Below, piece by piece: positions 12,200 to 20,215 of a DNA stretch of 22,228 bases. Positions within the stretch are counted from its first letter, which is position 1, and every line of letters begins with the position of its first letter. Below the pieces are notes generated by a model that was given only the letters and a program-made list of their open reading frames with translations, searched no databases and was not told the DNA's origin. Source of the stretch: a virus; the IMG/VR virus record IMGVR_UViG_3300050019_000275, positions 1 to 22,228 of that record. The stretch is one strand, 5' to 3'. Position numbers and translations under genes: made by a program.

Positions 12200-13776
12200 A
12201 GATTGAAGCTCTTGACTTAAGTGATGCTCGCGCCGAAATGGCGCGCCAGGCTCGCCTGCGCGAGGAGCAGATCGAAACCCCAGTACTTAAGACGAAGCAG
12301 GCCATCGGGCCCATGCTGTTCCAGGTGGGCGACGGCGAAGACGCCGGCTTCCAGCGCATCACGTCGCCGCAAATGCGGCGCGACCTGAACCCGCTGATGC
12401 AGATGCGCATGCAGTCGCTGGCCTATTACCTCTCGGCGACCAACCCATTTGCCAAGCGGATCAAGGAAGTGATCACCAGCTACGTGGTTGGCCGCGGTTT
12501 TAACCCGACGGCGAAAGATGCCGGAGTGCAGCAGGTGATCGACAAGTTCTGGAAGGACCCGGTTAACCGCATGCGGCGCACCGTGCGGGAGTACTGCAAC
12601 GAGTTGACCGTCTACGGCGAGCTGTGCATTCCGGTGTCGGTGAACGAGGTCGACGGCTCTGTGCGTTTGGGCTATGTCGACCCGATGGATATCGAGAGCA
12701 TCGAGTTTGGCGTGCTGCAGACGACTGGAGAGGAAAGGCCCGAAGGTCAGTTTGGCGCCCCTAATTCCAGAGACGCAGGGTTGTCGTTTCCGGTCGCCGT
12801 CATCATGCGCAAGCGCTACGACCAGCAGTCGACGACGCGGATGGAAGTGATTCGCCGCGACGAGGATCCCAACTCTCCGACCTTCGGACTACTGAAAGGC
12901 GACTGCTTCTACTGGGCCATCAACAAGGCCAAGGGCGCATCGCGCGGGCTGAGTGAGTTCTTCTGCCTATGCGATTGGCTCGACGTCTTCGATCAGATGA
13001 TCTTCGACTTCGCTGATCGCGCCCGCACGTTGAACAGCTACGTGTGGGACTTTACGCTGGAGGGCGCCGACCAGCCGACCATCGACAAGTTCCGTGATGA
13101 TGTGACTAAGAAACCGCCGCGGCAAGGCGGAGTGTTGGTGCACAACTCACAGGTGAAGGTGTCGGCCGTTACTCCCGACCTAAAGGGCGCCGACATGCGT
13201 GAGACCGCGCGCGTGGTGAAGGGCTACGGGCTTGGCGGAGCCGGGCTGCCGCCTACCTTCTTCGGAGACTCCGAGAATTCAAACAAGTCCACCGCCGAGG
13301 AAATGACTGGGCCTACCGGTAAGAAGTTCGAAGACCGCCAAGAGGACCTCTCGGGCAACGTGATCGAGATCCTGGAGTTCGTGGTGGACCAGGCCATCAT
13401 CCACGGAGTGCTGGCCGATAGCGTCGACCGAACCGTCGACGTGCAGTGCCCTGAAGTGCAGATGCGCGACCTGGCAAAGGCTGGGGTCACCATGGGCGCG
13501 GTAACCAACTCGCTGACCATCGCCGAAGAAAACGGCTGGATCAAGTCGGAGACCGCAGCACAGAGCTTCCACAGCATCCTGGAGACGATTGGAGTTGAAG
13601 TCCAGGACAGCAAGACGGAGTTCGCCGAAGCGCAGGACGAGAAGAACGAACGCGAGGCGCAGAACATTAACAAGTTGAACCCGCAGAAGAACCTGGCCGA
13701 TGCGTTGCTGGCTCTGAACGATCCCGAAGCGGCGGCGAAGGCGGCGGCTGCGAATGGAAAGGCGGCGGTGAATTGA
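12196..13776 (+). CDS. Portal protein (Mu gp29-position)
   Basis: 526 aa from a GTG in a GTGA overlap, preceded by AAAGGAGG. Features of phage portals are seen in order: N-terminal amphipathic lead (LNPLMQMRMQSLAYYLSATN), crown/wing region with NPFAKRIKEVITSYVVGRG at about 80-100, CNELTVYGELCIPV at about 134-148, DPMDIESIEFG at about 160-171, KGDCFYWAINKAKGASRG at about 232-250, stem-like helices, and GLPPTFFGD at about 350-358, typical of the clip-to-stem region. The C-terminal 60 residues are charged and Ala-rich. It forms the dodecameric DNA-entry vertex of the head. Placement between large terminase and gpF-like protein agrees. Confidence 0.8.
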   Translation: MKIEALDLSDARAEMARQARLREEQIETPVLKTKQAIGPMLFQVGDGEDAGFQRITSPQMRRDLNPLMQMRMQSLAYYLSATNPFAKRIKEVITSYVVGRGFNPTAKDAGVQQVIDKFWKDPVNRMRRTVREYCNELTVYGELCIPVSVNEVDGSVRLGYVDPMDIESIEFGVLQTTGEERPEGQFGAPNSRDAGLSFPVAVIMRKRYDQQSTTRMEVIRRDEDPNSPTFGLLKGDCFYWAINKAKGASRGLSEFFCLCDWLDVFDQMIFDFADRARTLNSYVWDFTLEGADQPTIDKFRDDVTKKPPRQGGVLVHNSQVKVSAVTPDLKGADMRETARVVKGYGLGGAGLPPTFFGDSENSNKSTAEEMTGPTGKKFEDRQEDLSGNVIEILEFVVDQAIIHGVLADSVDRTVDVQCPEVQMRDLAKAGVTMGAVTNSLTIAEENGWIKSETAAQSFHSILETIGVEVQDSKTEFAEAQDEKNEREAQNINKLNPQKNLADALLALNDPEAAAKAAAANGKAAVN

Positions 13777-14669
13777 GCGCGCAATCTGATTTCTCGGCGA
13801 AGGTGAATGCGCTGATCGCGCAGTCGCGCCTGTTGCCTGAGGAGGCGCGCAACAAAGTCCTCGAGCTGTTGAACGAGGCGCGGATCCGCGTCGTCGCCGA
13901 TCTATCAGGGATGAATCCAGAGAGCTTCTCGGCGGCACAACTGCGATCGCTAAAAGCCTCCATCGATGTTGCCTTCGATGATTTCCGTCGCCAGGCCACC
14001 GGCTACGTGCAGGCGGCGCAAGCCAAGTCGGCAAATCTTGGGCTCGATATGGTCAACCAGCCGATCGAGGCCGTGGTGGGGCCACTGTCGCTGGGCCAGG
14101 TATCAACCAGTACGCTGGCCATCGCGCAGGGCTACACCGCCGACCTGATCACCGGGCTGAGCCACGACGCCGCGATGAAGGTGAACGCCGTCATCCAGCG
14201 CGCCTTCCTGGGCGGCCAGTCGATGACCGACATCTTTACGCAGATCGGAAAGGCGCTGGGCGACGGCGATTTCACCGGAGTGTTTGGCCCCATCGGCGAC
14301 CGCGCCGTGGTGATCATGCAGAACGAGATCCTGCGAGTGCAGTCGCTGGCCACGCAGGCGCGCATGCAAGATTTGCTGGGCCGGCACCCCGATTTGCAAA
14401 AGCAGTGGTGGCACATTCCTGCATCCATCCACCCGCGGCCGCTGCACTTGATGGCGCATGGGCAGGTGGTGAATGTGGACCAGCCGTTCGATGTGGGCGG
14501 CGAAGAACTGATGTTCCCGCGCGATCCCAGTGGGTCGGCGGAGAACACTATCAACTGCCACTGTCTTTCGCGCCCGTACTTCTCGCCCGCGGCGTTGAAA
14601 GCCAGCCCCGAACAGCGTGGACTGCTCGACTCGCTGGGGATCAAGGTCACGGTGAAACGGGCGGCTTGA
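13773..14669 (+). CDS. Mu gpF-like head morphogenesis protein
   Basis: 298 aa from a TTG start that overlaps the portal stop (TTGA). The diagnostic part is the C-terminal third: KQWWHIPASIHPRPLHLMAH followed by GEELMFPRDPSG and NTINCHCLSRPYF, the conserved block of the Mu F (gp30) family with His, Asp and Cys residues that may hold a metal. The N-terminal two thirds are helical (about 1-95) and Ala/Gly-rich (about 95-190). The family protein is a minor head component needed for capsid assembly or DNA injection. The unusual TTG start may lower its synthesis relative to the portal. Confidence 0.8.
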   Translation: MSAQSDFSAKVNALIAQSRLLPEEARNKVLELLNEARIRVVADLSGMNPESFSAAQLRSLKASIDVAFDDFRRQATGYVQAAQAKSANLGLDMVNQPIEAVVGPLSLGQVSTSTLAIAQGYTADLITGLSHDAAMKVNAVIQRAFLGGQSMTDIFTQIGKALGDGDFTGVFGPIGDRAVVIMQNEILRVQSLATQARMQDLLGRHPDLQKQWWHIPASIHPRPLHLMAHGQVVNVDQPFDVGGEELMFPRDPSGSAENTINCHCLSRPYFSPAALKASPEQRGLLDSLGIKVTVKRAA

Positions 14670-14703
14670 AAATGTTGTTCCACGTAGAACGTGGGGAAAG
14701 GTC

Positions 14704-15159
14704 ATGAAGAGGATGGCTACCAAACAAGAAATTCCGAATGCTCCCAAACTTTTACCTCCGGACGAACGGAAGCGCTGGCTCAAGATTTACGCCACCGCTT
14801 TCAAGGAAGCGCAGAACGACTTCCCTGAGGACACCACATTGCAGAAGCAGACGGCGCTGCGCGAGGCCAACCGGATGCTGCGGGTGCATGCGCCCGAGGA
14901 CTATGAGGAGGCGATGAAGATCCCCGGGCACCTGGTGAAGCAGCGCTTCGTGGATTCGAAGGGCGTGCTACGGGTGACCACGATCGACGGAAAGAAGTAC
15001 CACTTCGAGGTGCCCCCAAAGGTCCGCACGGCATTAGCGGAGGAGCGCCAGGGCGAGAAGAAGAGGCGTTGGCTGCTGGGTAAGCGACAGCGGGCCTCCC
15101 GTGGGCTCGATCATGTCCGCACGGAATTGGCGGAGGCGCCCAGGGCCAAGAAGAAGTAG
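14704..15159 (+). CDS. ChaB-like small protein near the head genes
   Basis: 151 aa, AAAGG before the ATG. Residues about 12-62 read LPPDERKRWLKIYATAFKEA then DTTLQKQTALREANRMLRVH, which resembles the ChaB fold (LP-x-AQ-IY-x-AF followed by an A-rich second helix) seen as a domain of several phage proteins. The middle (VLRVTTIDGKKYHFEVPP) is beta-like and the C-terminus is strongly basic (RWLLGKRQRASRG, RAKKK). It may bind DNA or capsid. The ChaB assignment rests on pattern similarity and needs a profile comparison. The alternative is an unrelated head-associated protein. Confidence 0.5.
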   Translation: MKRMATKQEIPNAPKLLPPDERKRWLKIYATAFKEAQNDFPEDTTLQKQTALREANRMLRVHAPEDYEEAMKIPGHLVKQRFVDSKGVLRVTTIDGKKYHFEVPPKVRTALAEERQGEKKRRWLLGKRQRASRGLDHVRTELAEAPRAKKK

Positions 15160-15191
15160 AGAAAGCCCGGAGGCGGCCGGAAACGATGCGA

Positions 15192-15222
15192 GCCCCGCGA
15201 GATCGCCAACAACTCGCGGGGC
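15192..15222 (+). promoter_or_regulatory. Strong hairpin in the leader of the capsid gene
   Basis: GCCCCGCGAG (15192-15201) and CTCGCGGGGC (15213-15222) form a perfect 10-bp GC-rich stem with an 11-base loop, ending 17 bases before the chosen start of the protease-scaffold-capsid gene. It argues that the earlier ATG at 15186 is not the start, because that frame would run through the hairpin. It may stabilise a processed capsid mRNA or attenuate upstream transcription. Confidence 0.55.
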
Positions 15223-15239
15223 GAAAGAAGGATACAGCG

Positions 15240-18116
15240 ATGAGCAATTTGAAGGCGGTAAAAATCTTACTGGCCCACATTGGAGATCCCGCCTGGGGGC
15301 GCTACCTACTGCCCGACGGCTTTCGCACCATGTTGGCGGCGACCAAAACCGATGGCGGCAAGGAATTGTCGGCCAGCGACTATGCCTATGTTGGCGACCC
15401 TGAGAAGCCTAGCACCTGGAAGCTGCGCATTGACGATGAGGCGCATGTCGAGGATGCGCTGGCCCGATTCAACCAAACCGACTTGCCCTCGGGCGCCAAA
15501 ACCAAGGTGATTCGCAAGCTGATGGCGATGTGCAGGAAGTATGGCATCGACGCCACTGGCTTCAAGAAGGAATACGCGCCCAAGAAAACCTCCCAGGCAA
15601 TGGGTTTCACGAGTCAGCAGTCGCTGGAGGATATTCGCGACGAGATTAACGATGCGCTGGCGGAGAAATTTGGGAAGGCGAGTACCTACCCGGGGCCGAA
15701 GTACTGGTTGGTTGAGACCTTCCCGACGTACGTGATCGTCAATGGCAATGATGACCCGGACGACATGTATCAGATCCCGTACAGTGTCGGGGAAGATGGC
15801 CTCAGCTTCGGCGATCCGCAGGCAGTCGATGTTGCCTACATCCCAGTCGAATCGACCGGCGGCTTCTCGGCCATGGCGGCCGACGGTGGAGACGATTGGG
15901 TGTACCCCGTGGTGATGATGAAGGCCGGGTTCGCTAACGGCTCGGTGGAACATGCCGGCAAGAAGCTGCGGCAGTACTTCGACGAGAACATCATCCAGCA
16001 AGTGGCGCTGGCCGCCAATGGCGGCAAGTTCGGACGGCGGCATCCGCGGGCTGGAGAGAACGAAAATGCCATGCCGGAGCGCATTGCCGGCTGGCTCGAC
16101 AACGGGCGCGTCATCGATTCGGGCGATGGCGCGATGGCCGTCGCCGACGTCCACTTACTGAAGAGCGAGACGCACCTTCAATCCACGCTATTGGCCGCTC
16201 GTCAGGCGAACAAGCTTGACCTGTTTGGCGTTTCGGTGTTGGCCTACTTCGGCTACACCCCCGCCGTCATTGCGGGCGAACCGGTACTGAAGGCCACCAA
16301 GCTGGCGAAGTTCAGCTCGCTCGACTGGTGCGCTGAGCCTGCTGCCGGTGGCCGCTTTCTCGAATCTATCCGCACCGCTGCTGCGCGTGAGCTTCCTGCC
16401 GAGGTTTCCGAGATGCAGCGGGAAGCAGTTAAACCGCCCGTCAATGATGGGCATAACCACGGCGGCGCCGGCGACGGAGCTGACCAGAACGCAGGAGGCA
16501 ATATGAAATTCAAGGAGAAAATCCTTACGCTTCTCGCGGCGCTGCGGAAGAAGGATGCCGGCCGCGCCACGACTCTCGAAACTGAATTCACCGCGCTGGC
16601 TGAAGACAAACACGGCGAGTTCCTAACCAAACTGGCGGAAGAAGTGATCATGGCCCTGCCCGCGCCGGCGGCCGTCGTCACCGACGAAAACAACCCGGTG
16701 GTCCAGGCCCGCACCGCGTTGGCGGAAGCGAAGAAGATCCAAGCGCAGACGCTGATTCAGACCAAGCTGGCCGAATCGAAACTGATCGGCCCGGCGCTGG
16801 AGTACCTGAAGACGTCGTTCGCGACTCGCCTCAGTGACGGTCTGACCGTGACCGAGGATTGGCTGAAGACGGAGATCGAACGCGCCCGCAGCACGTTCGC
16901 TGCCTTCTCGAATGTTGGCCGGGTGCGCGGCGGCGGCGTCGTTGTCAGCCTGGACTCGGTCGACAAAGTCCAACTGGCCGTCGATGGTCTGTTCGGCCTG
17001 ACCAACGATAAAGGAGTGGTGCCGTTCCGTGGAATTCGCGCCGCGTACATCCACTGTACCGGCGATGACGCGCTGCGCTTTGACCAGGGCAGCTTCTTCC
17101 GCTCGGCGCAGGCCGACAGCGGCATCACGATGGGCGACTTCCCCAACCTGCTGCTGAACTCGATGACCAAGCGGCTGCTGGCTGACTATGCCGAAGTTGG
17201 CATGGGCGGCCTCGAAAACCTGATCACCACCGGCAGCCCGATCCCCGATTACAAGACGCAGGACCGGGTGCGCGAAGGCTACCTGGGCGACTTGGATACG
17301 GTGGCTGAGAGTGCGCCGTACACGGAGATCGACAAACCCACCGACGAGCGGGTGAGCTATGCGGTCGCCAAGCGCGGCAACCTGCTCACCATCTCGGAGG
17401 AAACCATCCGCACCGACGATCTGGGCGCGGTGGCGCGCTTCCCTGGGCGTATTGCGCGCGCCGCGCGGCGCACGCTGAAACAATACGTGACCAACTTCTT
17501 CGCCAACAACCCGAACTACGGCGTGGATACGGTGTCCTGGTTCAACGAGGCGCACAACAACCTGGGCTCGGTTGCCCTGGGGATCGACGAATTGATCGCG
17601 CGCGAGATCGCGTTGATGCGCCAAACCGAGAAGGACAGCGGAAAGCCGTTGGGCTTCCCCCTGACCTGGCTGATGGTGCCCCCGGAACTGAAGGCGGTGG
17701 CCTTTCAGATCAACAAGGCGGAGTTCTACAACCCGAGCCCCGACGAATACCTCCGCGTGCCCAACCCGTTCTACCAGACGTTTGGCGCGAACAACGAGCG
17801 CATCGTCATCAACGAACTGTTGCTCGATGAGAACGACTGGTACTGGGGAACCAACCGCGACAACGCGCCGTTCCTCGAGATCGGGTACCTGGACGGCTAC
17901 CAGCAGCCGCAAATCCTGCTGGCCAGCTTGCCCACGCAGGGCACGCTCTTCACCAACGACAACATCCAATACAAGGTGAAGTTCGTGTTCGGCGGAACCA
18001 TGATCGACTACCGCAGCGTCGGCAAGAACGTCGTCAGCGGCGGCACGCCGAGCAGCAGCAGCAGCGGTGGATCTTCCAGCAGCAGCGGTGGATCTTCCAG
18101 CAGCTCGAGCCACTAG
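15240..18116 (+). CDS. Prohead protease-scaffold-major capsid fusion (Mu gpI/Z/T-like)
   Basis: 958 aa from the ATG with AAGGA eight bases upstream. Residues about 40-105 resemble a small phage domain (ADYAYVGDPEKPSTWKLRID-like, DEAHVEDALARFNQ) found before Mu-type proteases. Residues about 220-375 look like a prohead protease, with a candidate His at 268 (GRRHPRAGENENAMPERIAG) and Ser at 332 (DLFGVSVLAYFG). Residues 422-540 are helical and charged, scaffold-like (MKFKEKILTLLAALRKKDAG). About 560-930 is the gpT-type capsid (GITMGDFPNLLLNSMTKRLL, then VSYAVAKRGNLLTISEETI). In Mu these are separate or nested genes. Here a single frame has an in-frame internal start with its own Shine-Dalgarno at 16493. 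Residues 938-958 are a Ser/Gly tail. The catalytic assignment is tentative. Confidence 0.8.
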   Translation: MSNLKAVKILLAHIGDPAWGRYLLPDGFRTMLAATKTDGGKELSASDYAYVGDPEKPSTWKLRIDDEAHVEDALARFNQTDLPSGAKTKVIRKLMAMCRKYGIDATGFKKEYAPKKTSQAMGFTSQQSLEDIRDEINDALAEKFGKASTYPGPKYWLVETFPTYVIVNGNDDPDDMYQIPYSVGEDGLSFGDPQAVDVAYIPVESTGGFSAMAADGGDDWVYPVVMMKAGFANGSVEHAGKKLRQYFDENIIQQVALAANGGKFGRRHPRAGENENAMPERIAGWLDNGRVIDSGDGAMAVADVHLLKSETHLQSTLLAARQANKLDLFGVSVLAYFGYTPAVIAGEPVLKATKLAKFSSLDWCAEPAAGGRFLESIRTAAARELPAEVSEMQREAVKPPVNDGHNHGGAGDGADQNAGGNMKFKEKILTLLAALRKKDAGRATTLETEFTALAEDKHGEFLTKLAEEVIMALPAPAAVVTDENNPVVQARTALAEAKKIQAQTLIQTKLAESKLIGPALEYLKTSFATRLSDGLTVTEDWLKTEIERARSTFAAFSNVGRVRGGGVVVSLDSVDKVQLAVDGLFGLTNDKGVVPFRGIRAAYIHCTGDDALRFDQGSFFRSAQADSGITMGDFPNLLLNSMTKRLLADYAEVGMGGLENLITTGSPIPDYKTQDRVREGYLGDLDTVAESAPYTEIDKPTDERVSYAVAKRGNLLTISEETIRTDDLGAVARFPGRIARAARRTLKQYVTNFFANNPNYGVDTVSWFNEAHNNLGSVALGIDELIAREIALMRQTEKDSGKPLGFPLTWLMVPPELKAVAFQINKAEFYNPSPDEYLRVPNPFYQTFGANNERIVINELLLDENDWYWGTNRDNAPFLEIGYLDGYQQPQILLASLPTQGTLFTNDNIQYKVKFVFGGTMIDYRSVGKNVVSGGTPSSSSSGGSSSSSGGSSSSSSH
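16493..16505 (+). promoter_or_regulatory. Internal ribosome-binding site and in-frame start for scaffold-capsid
   Basis: AGGAGG (16493-16498) is four bases from an in-frame ATG at 16503 (residue 422 of the fusion), the start of the helical scaffold region. Translation from here gives about 537 aa of scaffold plus capsid without the protease. This recalls the nested protease/scaffold genes of Mu and lambda. Confidence 0.7.
18057..18098 (+). repeat. Two perfect 21-bp tandem units coding the Ser/Gly capsid tail
   Basis: Unit AGCAGCAGCGGTGGATCTTC (plus one C) occurs at 18057-18077 and again at 18078-18098, in frame and translated as Ser-Ser-Ser-Gly-Gly-Ser-Ser. It encodes part of the C-terminal S5-GG-S5-GG-S6-H tail of the capsid fusion. 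Confidence 0.8.
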
Positions 18117-18130
18117 CGCTCGGGCTTGTA

Positions 18131-18180
18131 CCTGGCTGCGGAGTTCGCCATCGCTCCGCAGCCAGGCATCTTTCAATCTT
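18131..18180 (+). terminator. Hairpin terminator after the capsid gene
   Basis: CCTGGCTGCGGAG (18131-18143) and CTCCGCAGCCAGG (18154-18166) form a perfect 13-bp stem with a 10-base loop, followed by CATCTTTCAATCTTT. Probably a partial terminator or an mRNA 3'-end stabiliser that favours capsid over downstream genes. Confidence 0.75.
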
Positions 18181-18192
18181 TAAGGAGTGCAA

Positions 18193-18927
18193 GTGGCCGC
18201 CGATCCGAAAACCCGATTTGCAGGACGCATTGGCACACTGATCCTCGATGCTGCCGGCAAGATCGATCCCTCAGGGATGGACGCCGCCATCGACGAGGCC
18301 ATCAACATCCGTTTCTCCAGCGACCGTCCGCGGCTGCTGGTGTCTGACATCCAGGGCAATGCCAGCAACGATCTGCCGCTTCCCACCGGGCCCAATGGCG
18401 AGACCTGGGAAGACGGCTTCTCCAATGTCGAATCGATTGAATTCCCGATCGGCAATGTACCCGAATCGATGGTCGACAACAGCGACTACAAGATGTATCG
18501 CGCCCCCGCGACCCACGACAATCCGCTGGGCATCTACCTGCGCATGCTGGGTACCGTGCCCCAGGCGAGCGACGAGCTGCGCGTGAGCTGGACCATCCGC
18601 CACACGCCTGCCACTGTGCCCGCCGGCGACTTTGAAGCGGTGTGCTGCTACGCAGCCGCGCTGTGTTTTGGTTCAATGGCGGCCAGCTACATCCAGAGCG
18701 TGGATGCGGCCATTCCCGGCGACACCGTGAACTACCGCACCAAAGCGCAGGAATGCCTGACGGTGGCCAAAGATTTTCGCACGCGCTACTTCAACCACAT
18801 CGGAGCGGCCGATGCTGGCGCTGCTGGCGGATCGCCGGCGCAGCCTCCGGCGCTGTCGATTGGTAAGTTCCGCGAAGAACTGCAGCCGGGCATGGACCGG
18901 CTGCTGCACGGCAAGTACTCGAGGTGA
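18193..18927 (+). CDS. Head-tail connector/neck protein (probable)
   Basis: 244 aa. The GTG at 18193 is chosen because AAGGAG lies five bases upstream; a GTG six bases earlier overlaps that Shine-Dalgarno sequence. It follows the capsid directly. The N-terminal third is GRIGTLILDAAGKIDPSGMD, then beta-rich text (LRVSWTIRHTPATVPAGDFE at about 130-150) and helices with an Ala/Cys-rich stretch (EAVCCYAAALCFGSMAASY). The final region has NYRTKAQECLTVAKDFRTRY, then a Pro/Ala linker and a tail helix. This suits an adaptor that joins portal and tail. The family is not recognised with certainty. Confidence 0.5.
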   Translation: MAADPKTRFAGRIGTLILDAAGKIDPSGMDAAIDEAINIRFSSDRPRLLVSDIQGNASNDLPLPTGPNGETWEDGFSNVESIEFPIGNVPESMVDNSDYKMYRAPATHDNPLGIYLRMLGTVPQASDELRVSWTIRHTPATVPAGDFEAVCCYAAALCFGSMAASYIQSVDAAIPGDTVNYRTKAQECLTVAKDFRTRYFNHIGAADAGAAGGSPAQPPALSIGKFREELQPGMDRLLHGKYSR

Positions 18928-18933
18928 AGTGAA

Positions 18934-19206
18934 ATGGGGGGAAGTGTTCAGCGCTTTGGAGCCATCCGCAAGATTCGTTCCCGCGAGTGGTTTCTCGCAA
19001 ACCGTGAACGCGTGATCGAAAGCGCGAAGAGACTCTGCCGACGGTCCGCTACTGAGTTAGACGGCGGGGAACTGTTGGACGAGCACATTGCAATTGAAGA
19101 ACTATCGGCGGATGACCCGATTCGGATGCAAAAAGAGTTTATGTATGACGAGGTGCTCCTGAAAATCACAGCGAGGGGAGTTCGTCCACCGGGGATAGCT
19201 GCATAG
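18934..19206 (+). CDS. 90-aa hypothetical protein between neck genes
   Basis: ATG six bases after the preceding stop with GAGGTGAAG upstream. It is a charged helical protein (RKIRSREWFLANRERVIESA, EHIAIEELSADDPIRMQKEF). Base composition is visibly lower in GC than neighbouring late genes. No signal peptide or membrane segment. The size and place between two neck genes make it a possible structural or moron gene. No function assigned. Confidence 0.55.
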   Translation: MGGSVQRFGAIRKIRSREWFLANRERVIESAKRLCRRSATELDGGELLDEHIAIEELSADDPIRMQKEFMYDEVLLKITARGVRPPGIAA

Positions 19207-19208
19207 CC

Positions 19209-19733
19209 ATGGAAACCATCATCAGCGTCACCCACAATCCGGACATGATGCCCGGCGTACAGCAGGCGATCGAGCGCGGCGTGTTGCTGGGGGTGGAGAA
19301 GCTGGCGGTGGTTGGGCTAACCAAAGTGCAGGCCAAGACTCCGGTCGCCTACGGCATCCTGGTCGGAGCCGAAGAGACTACGACGAGCAATTTTGGGGCA
19401 TCGCTGCCGGGCATGGGCGGCATCGGCATCAAGGCGACGATCTTTGCTGGGCCTCCGGCTGATGTTTACGCGGCGCCGGTGGAGACGGGGGCCGTGCCTC
19501 ACTTCCCGCCGCCGCAAGCGCTGTTGCTGTGGGTAATGAAACGCTTCCAACCGGAGAACGATAAAGAGGCAATCTCGATCGCGTGGGCAGTGGCTAAGAC
19601 GATTGCCAAGCGCGGCACCAGCGGCGCGCACATGTTTGAGCAAGGCTACGAGGAAGTACTGGCGCAAGCCGGTGCCATCGTCGAGTCCGAGATTGCTCGC
19701 GAGCTCGAAGCCGTTAATCGAGGTGCGCTGTGA
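19209..19733 (+). CDS. Tail completion/neck protein (HK97 gp10-like)
   Basis: 174 aa. The core reads VQQAIERGVLLGVEKLAVVG, PVAYGILVGAEE, then ETGAVPHFPPPQALLLWV and AWAVAKTIAKRGTSGAHMFEQ. The ETG-x-PHFPP...LLLWV and IAKRGT-x-MF pattern is the signature of phage HK97 gp10-like and virion morphogenesis proteins, which bridge the connector and the tail. The C-terminal helix (GAIVESEIARELEAVNRG) matches the family. The gene begins two bases after the previous stop and ends in a GTGA overlap with the tail-terminator gene, so they form a tight neck cluster. Confidence 0.7.
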   Translation: METIISVTHNPDMMPGVQQAIERGVLLGVEKLAVVGLTKVQAKTPVAYGILVGAEETTTSNFGASLPGMGGIGIKATIFAGPPADVYAAPVETGAVPHFPPPQALLLWVMKRFQPENDKEAISIAWAVAKTIAKRGTSGAHMFEQGYEEVLAQAGAIVESEIARELEAVNRGAL

Positions 19734-20215
19734 GCCGGGTGGCAGACATCAAGGCACGCTGTGTTGAGTTACTGCAGCCCATTGTCGCCCCCGGCAAGGT
19801 CTACGCCTATTCGCCCTACGGCAACACCGAGGCCGCGCTGAAAGCGGTGATGCTGGACTCCACCGGCAAGATCCACCTGTGGGCGGTGATTCGCGAATCC
19901 ACCCCGTCGGAGGACAGGAGCATCCCAGCGGTTGAGGACCACCACAAGCTGGTGTTTCGCGCCTGGGCTGGGCTGGTGGGCGACGGCAGCGAATCGGAAG
20001 CGGCGTTCACAGAAGAGATCGAAGCGGTGCGCGACGCGTTTCGCAGTAATCGCAGCCTGAAGAAGCTGGATGGCACCGATCCAAAAGTTTTCTTTTGCAA
20101 GCCCATGCAGGTGCGGACGCAGATGACGGGCACGCTGGTGGGATACCTGGTGCATTACGCCGAGGTGACTATGGAGGCGGAGGACTACCCCATCGACTTC
20201 GACAACACCCCATGA
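19730..20215 (+). CDS. Tail terminator-like protein
   Basis: 161 aa from a GTG in a GTGA overlap. Alternating helix and strand text (VADIKARCVELLQPIVAPGK, then LVFRAWAGLVGDGSESEAAF and IEAVRDAFRSNRSLK, ending LVGYLVHYAEVTMEAED) is typical of the alpha/beta fold of lambda gpU/SPP1 gp17-type terminators, which cap the tail tube. The position after the gp10-like protein and before the tail tube supports this. The sequence itself is not diagnostic, and the name rests mainly on gene order and size. Confidence 0.55.
   Translation: MSRVADIKARCVELLQPIVAPGKVYAYSPYGNTEAALKAVMLDSTGKIHLWAVIRESTPSEDRSIPAVEDHHKLVFRAWAGLVGDGSESEAAFTEEIEAVRDAFRSNRSLKKLDGTDPKVFFCKPMQVRTQMTGTLVGYLVHYAEVTMEAEDYPIDFDNTP

Noticed and set aside
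13279-14034. Minus-strand frame of 251 codons
   Set aside because: It is a shadow of the portal and gpF-like genes; its translation is Arg/Ser-rich and unlike a folded protein.
15186-15239. Earlier ATG for the capsid fusion
   Set aside because: The extra 18 codons cross a perfect hairpin, and the ATG at 15240 has a better ribosome-binding site.
18051-18113. Diversity-generating retroelement target in the Ser tail
   Set aside because: AGC runs could look like a variable region, but no reverse transcriptase, template repeat or accessory protein is in the window.
16623-18176. Open frame of 517 codons opposite the capsid
   Set aside because: Fully antisense to the capsid part of the fusion, with no start signal and a Arg/Ala/Val-rich product lacking motifs.
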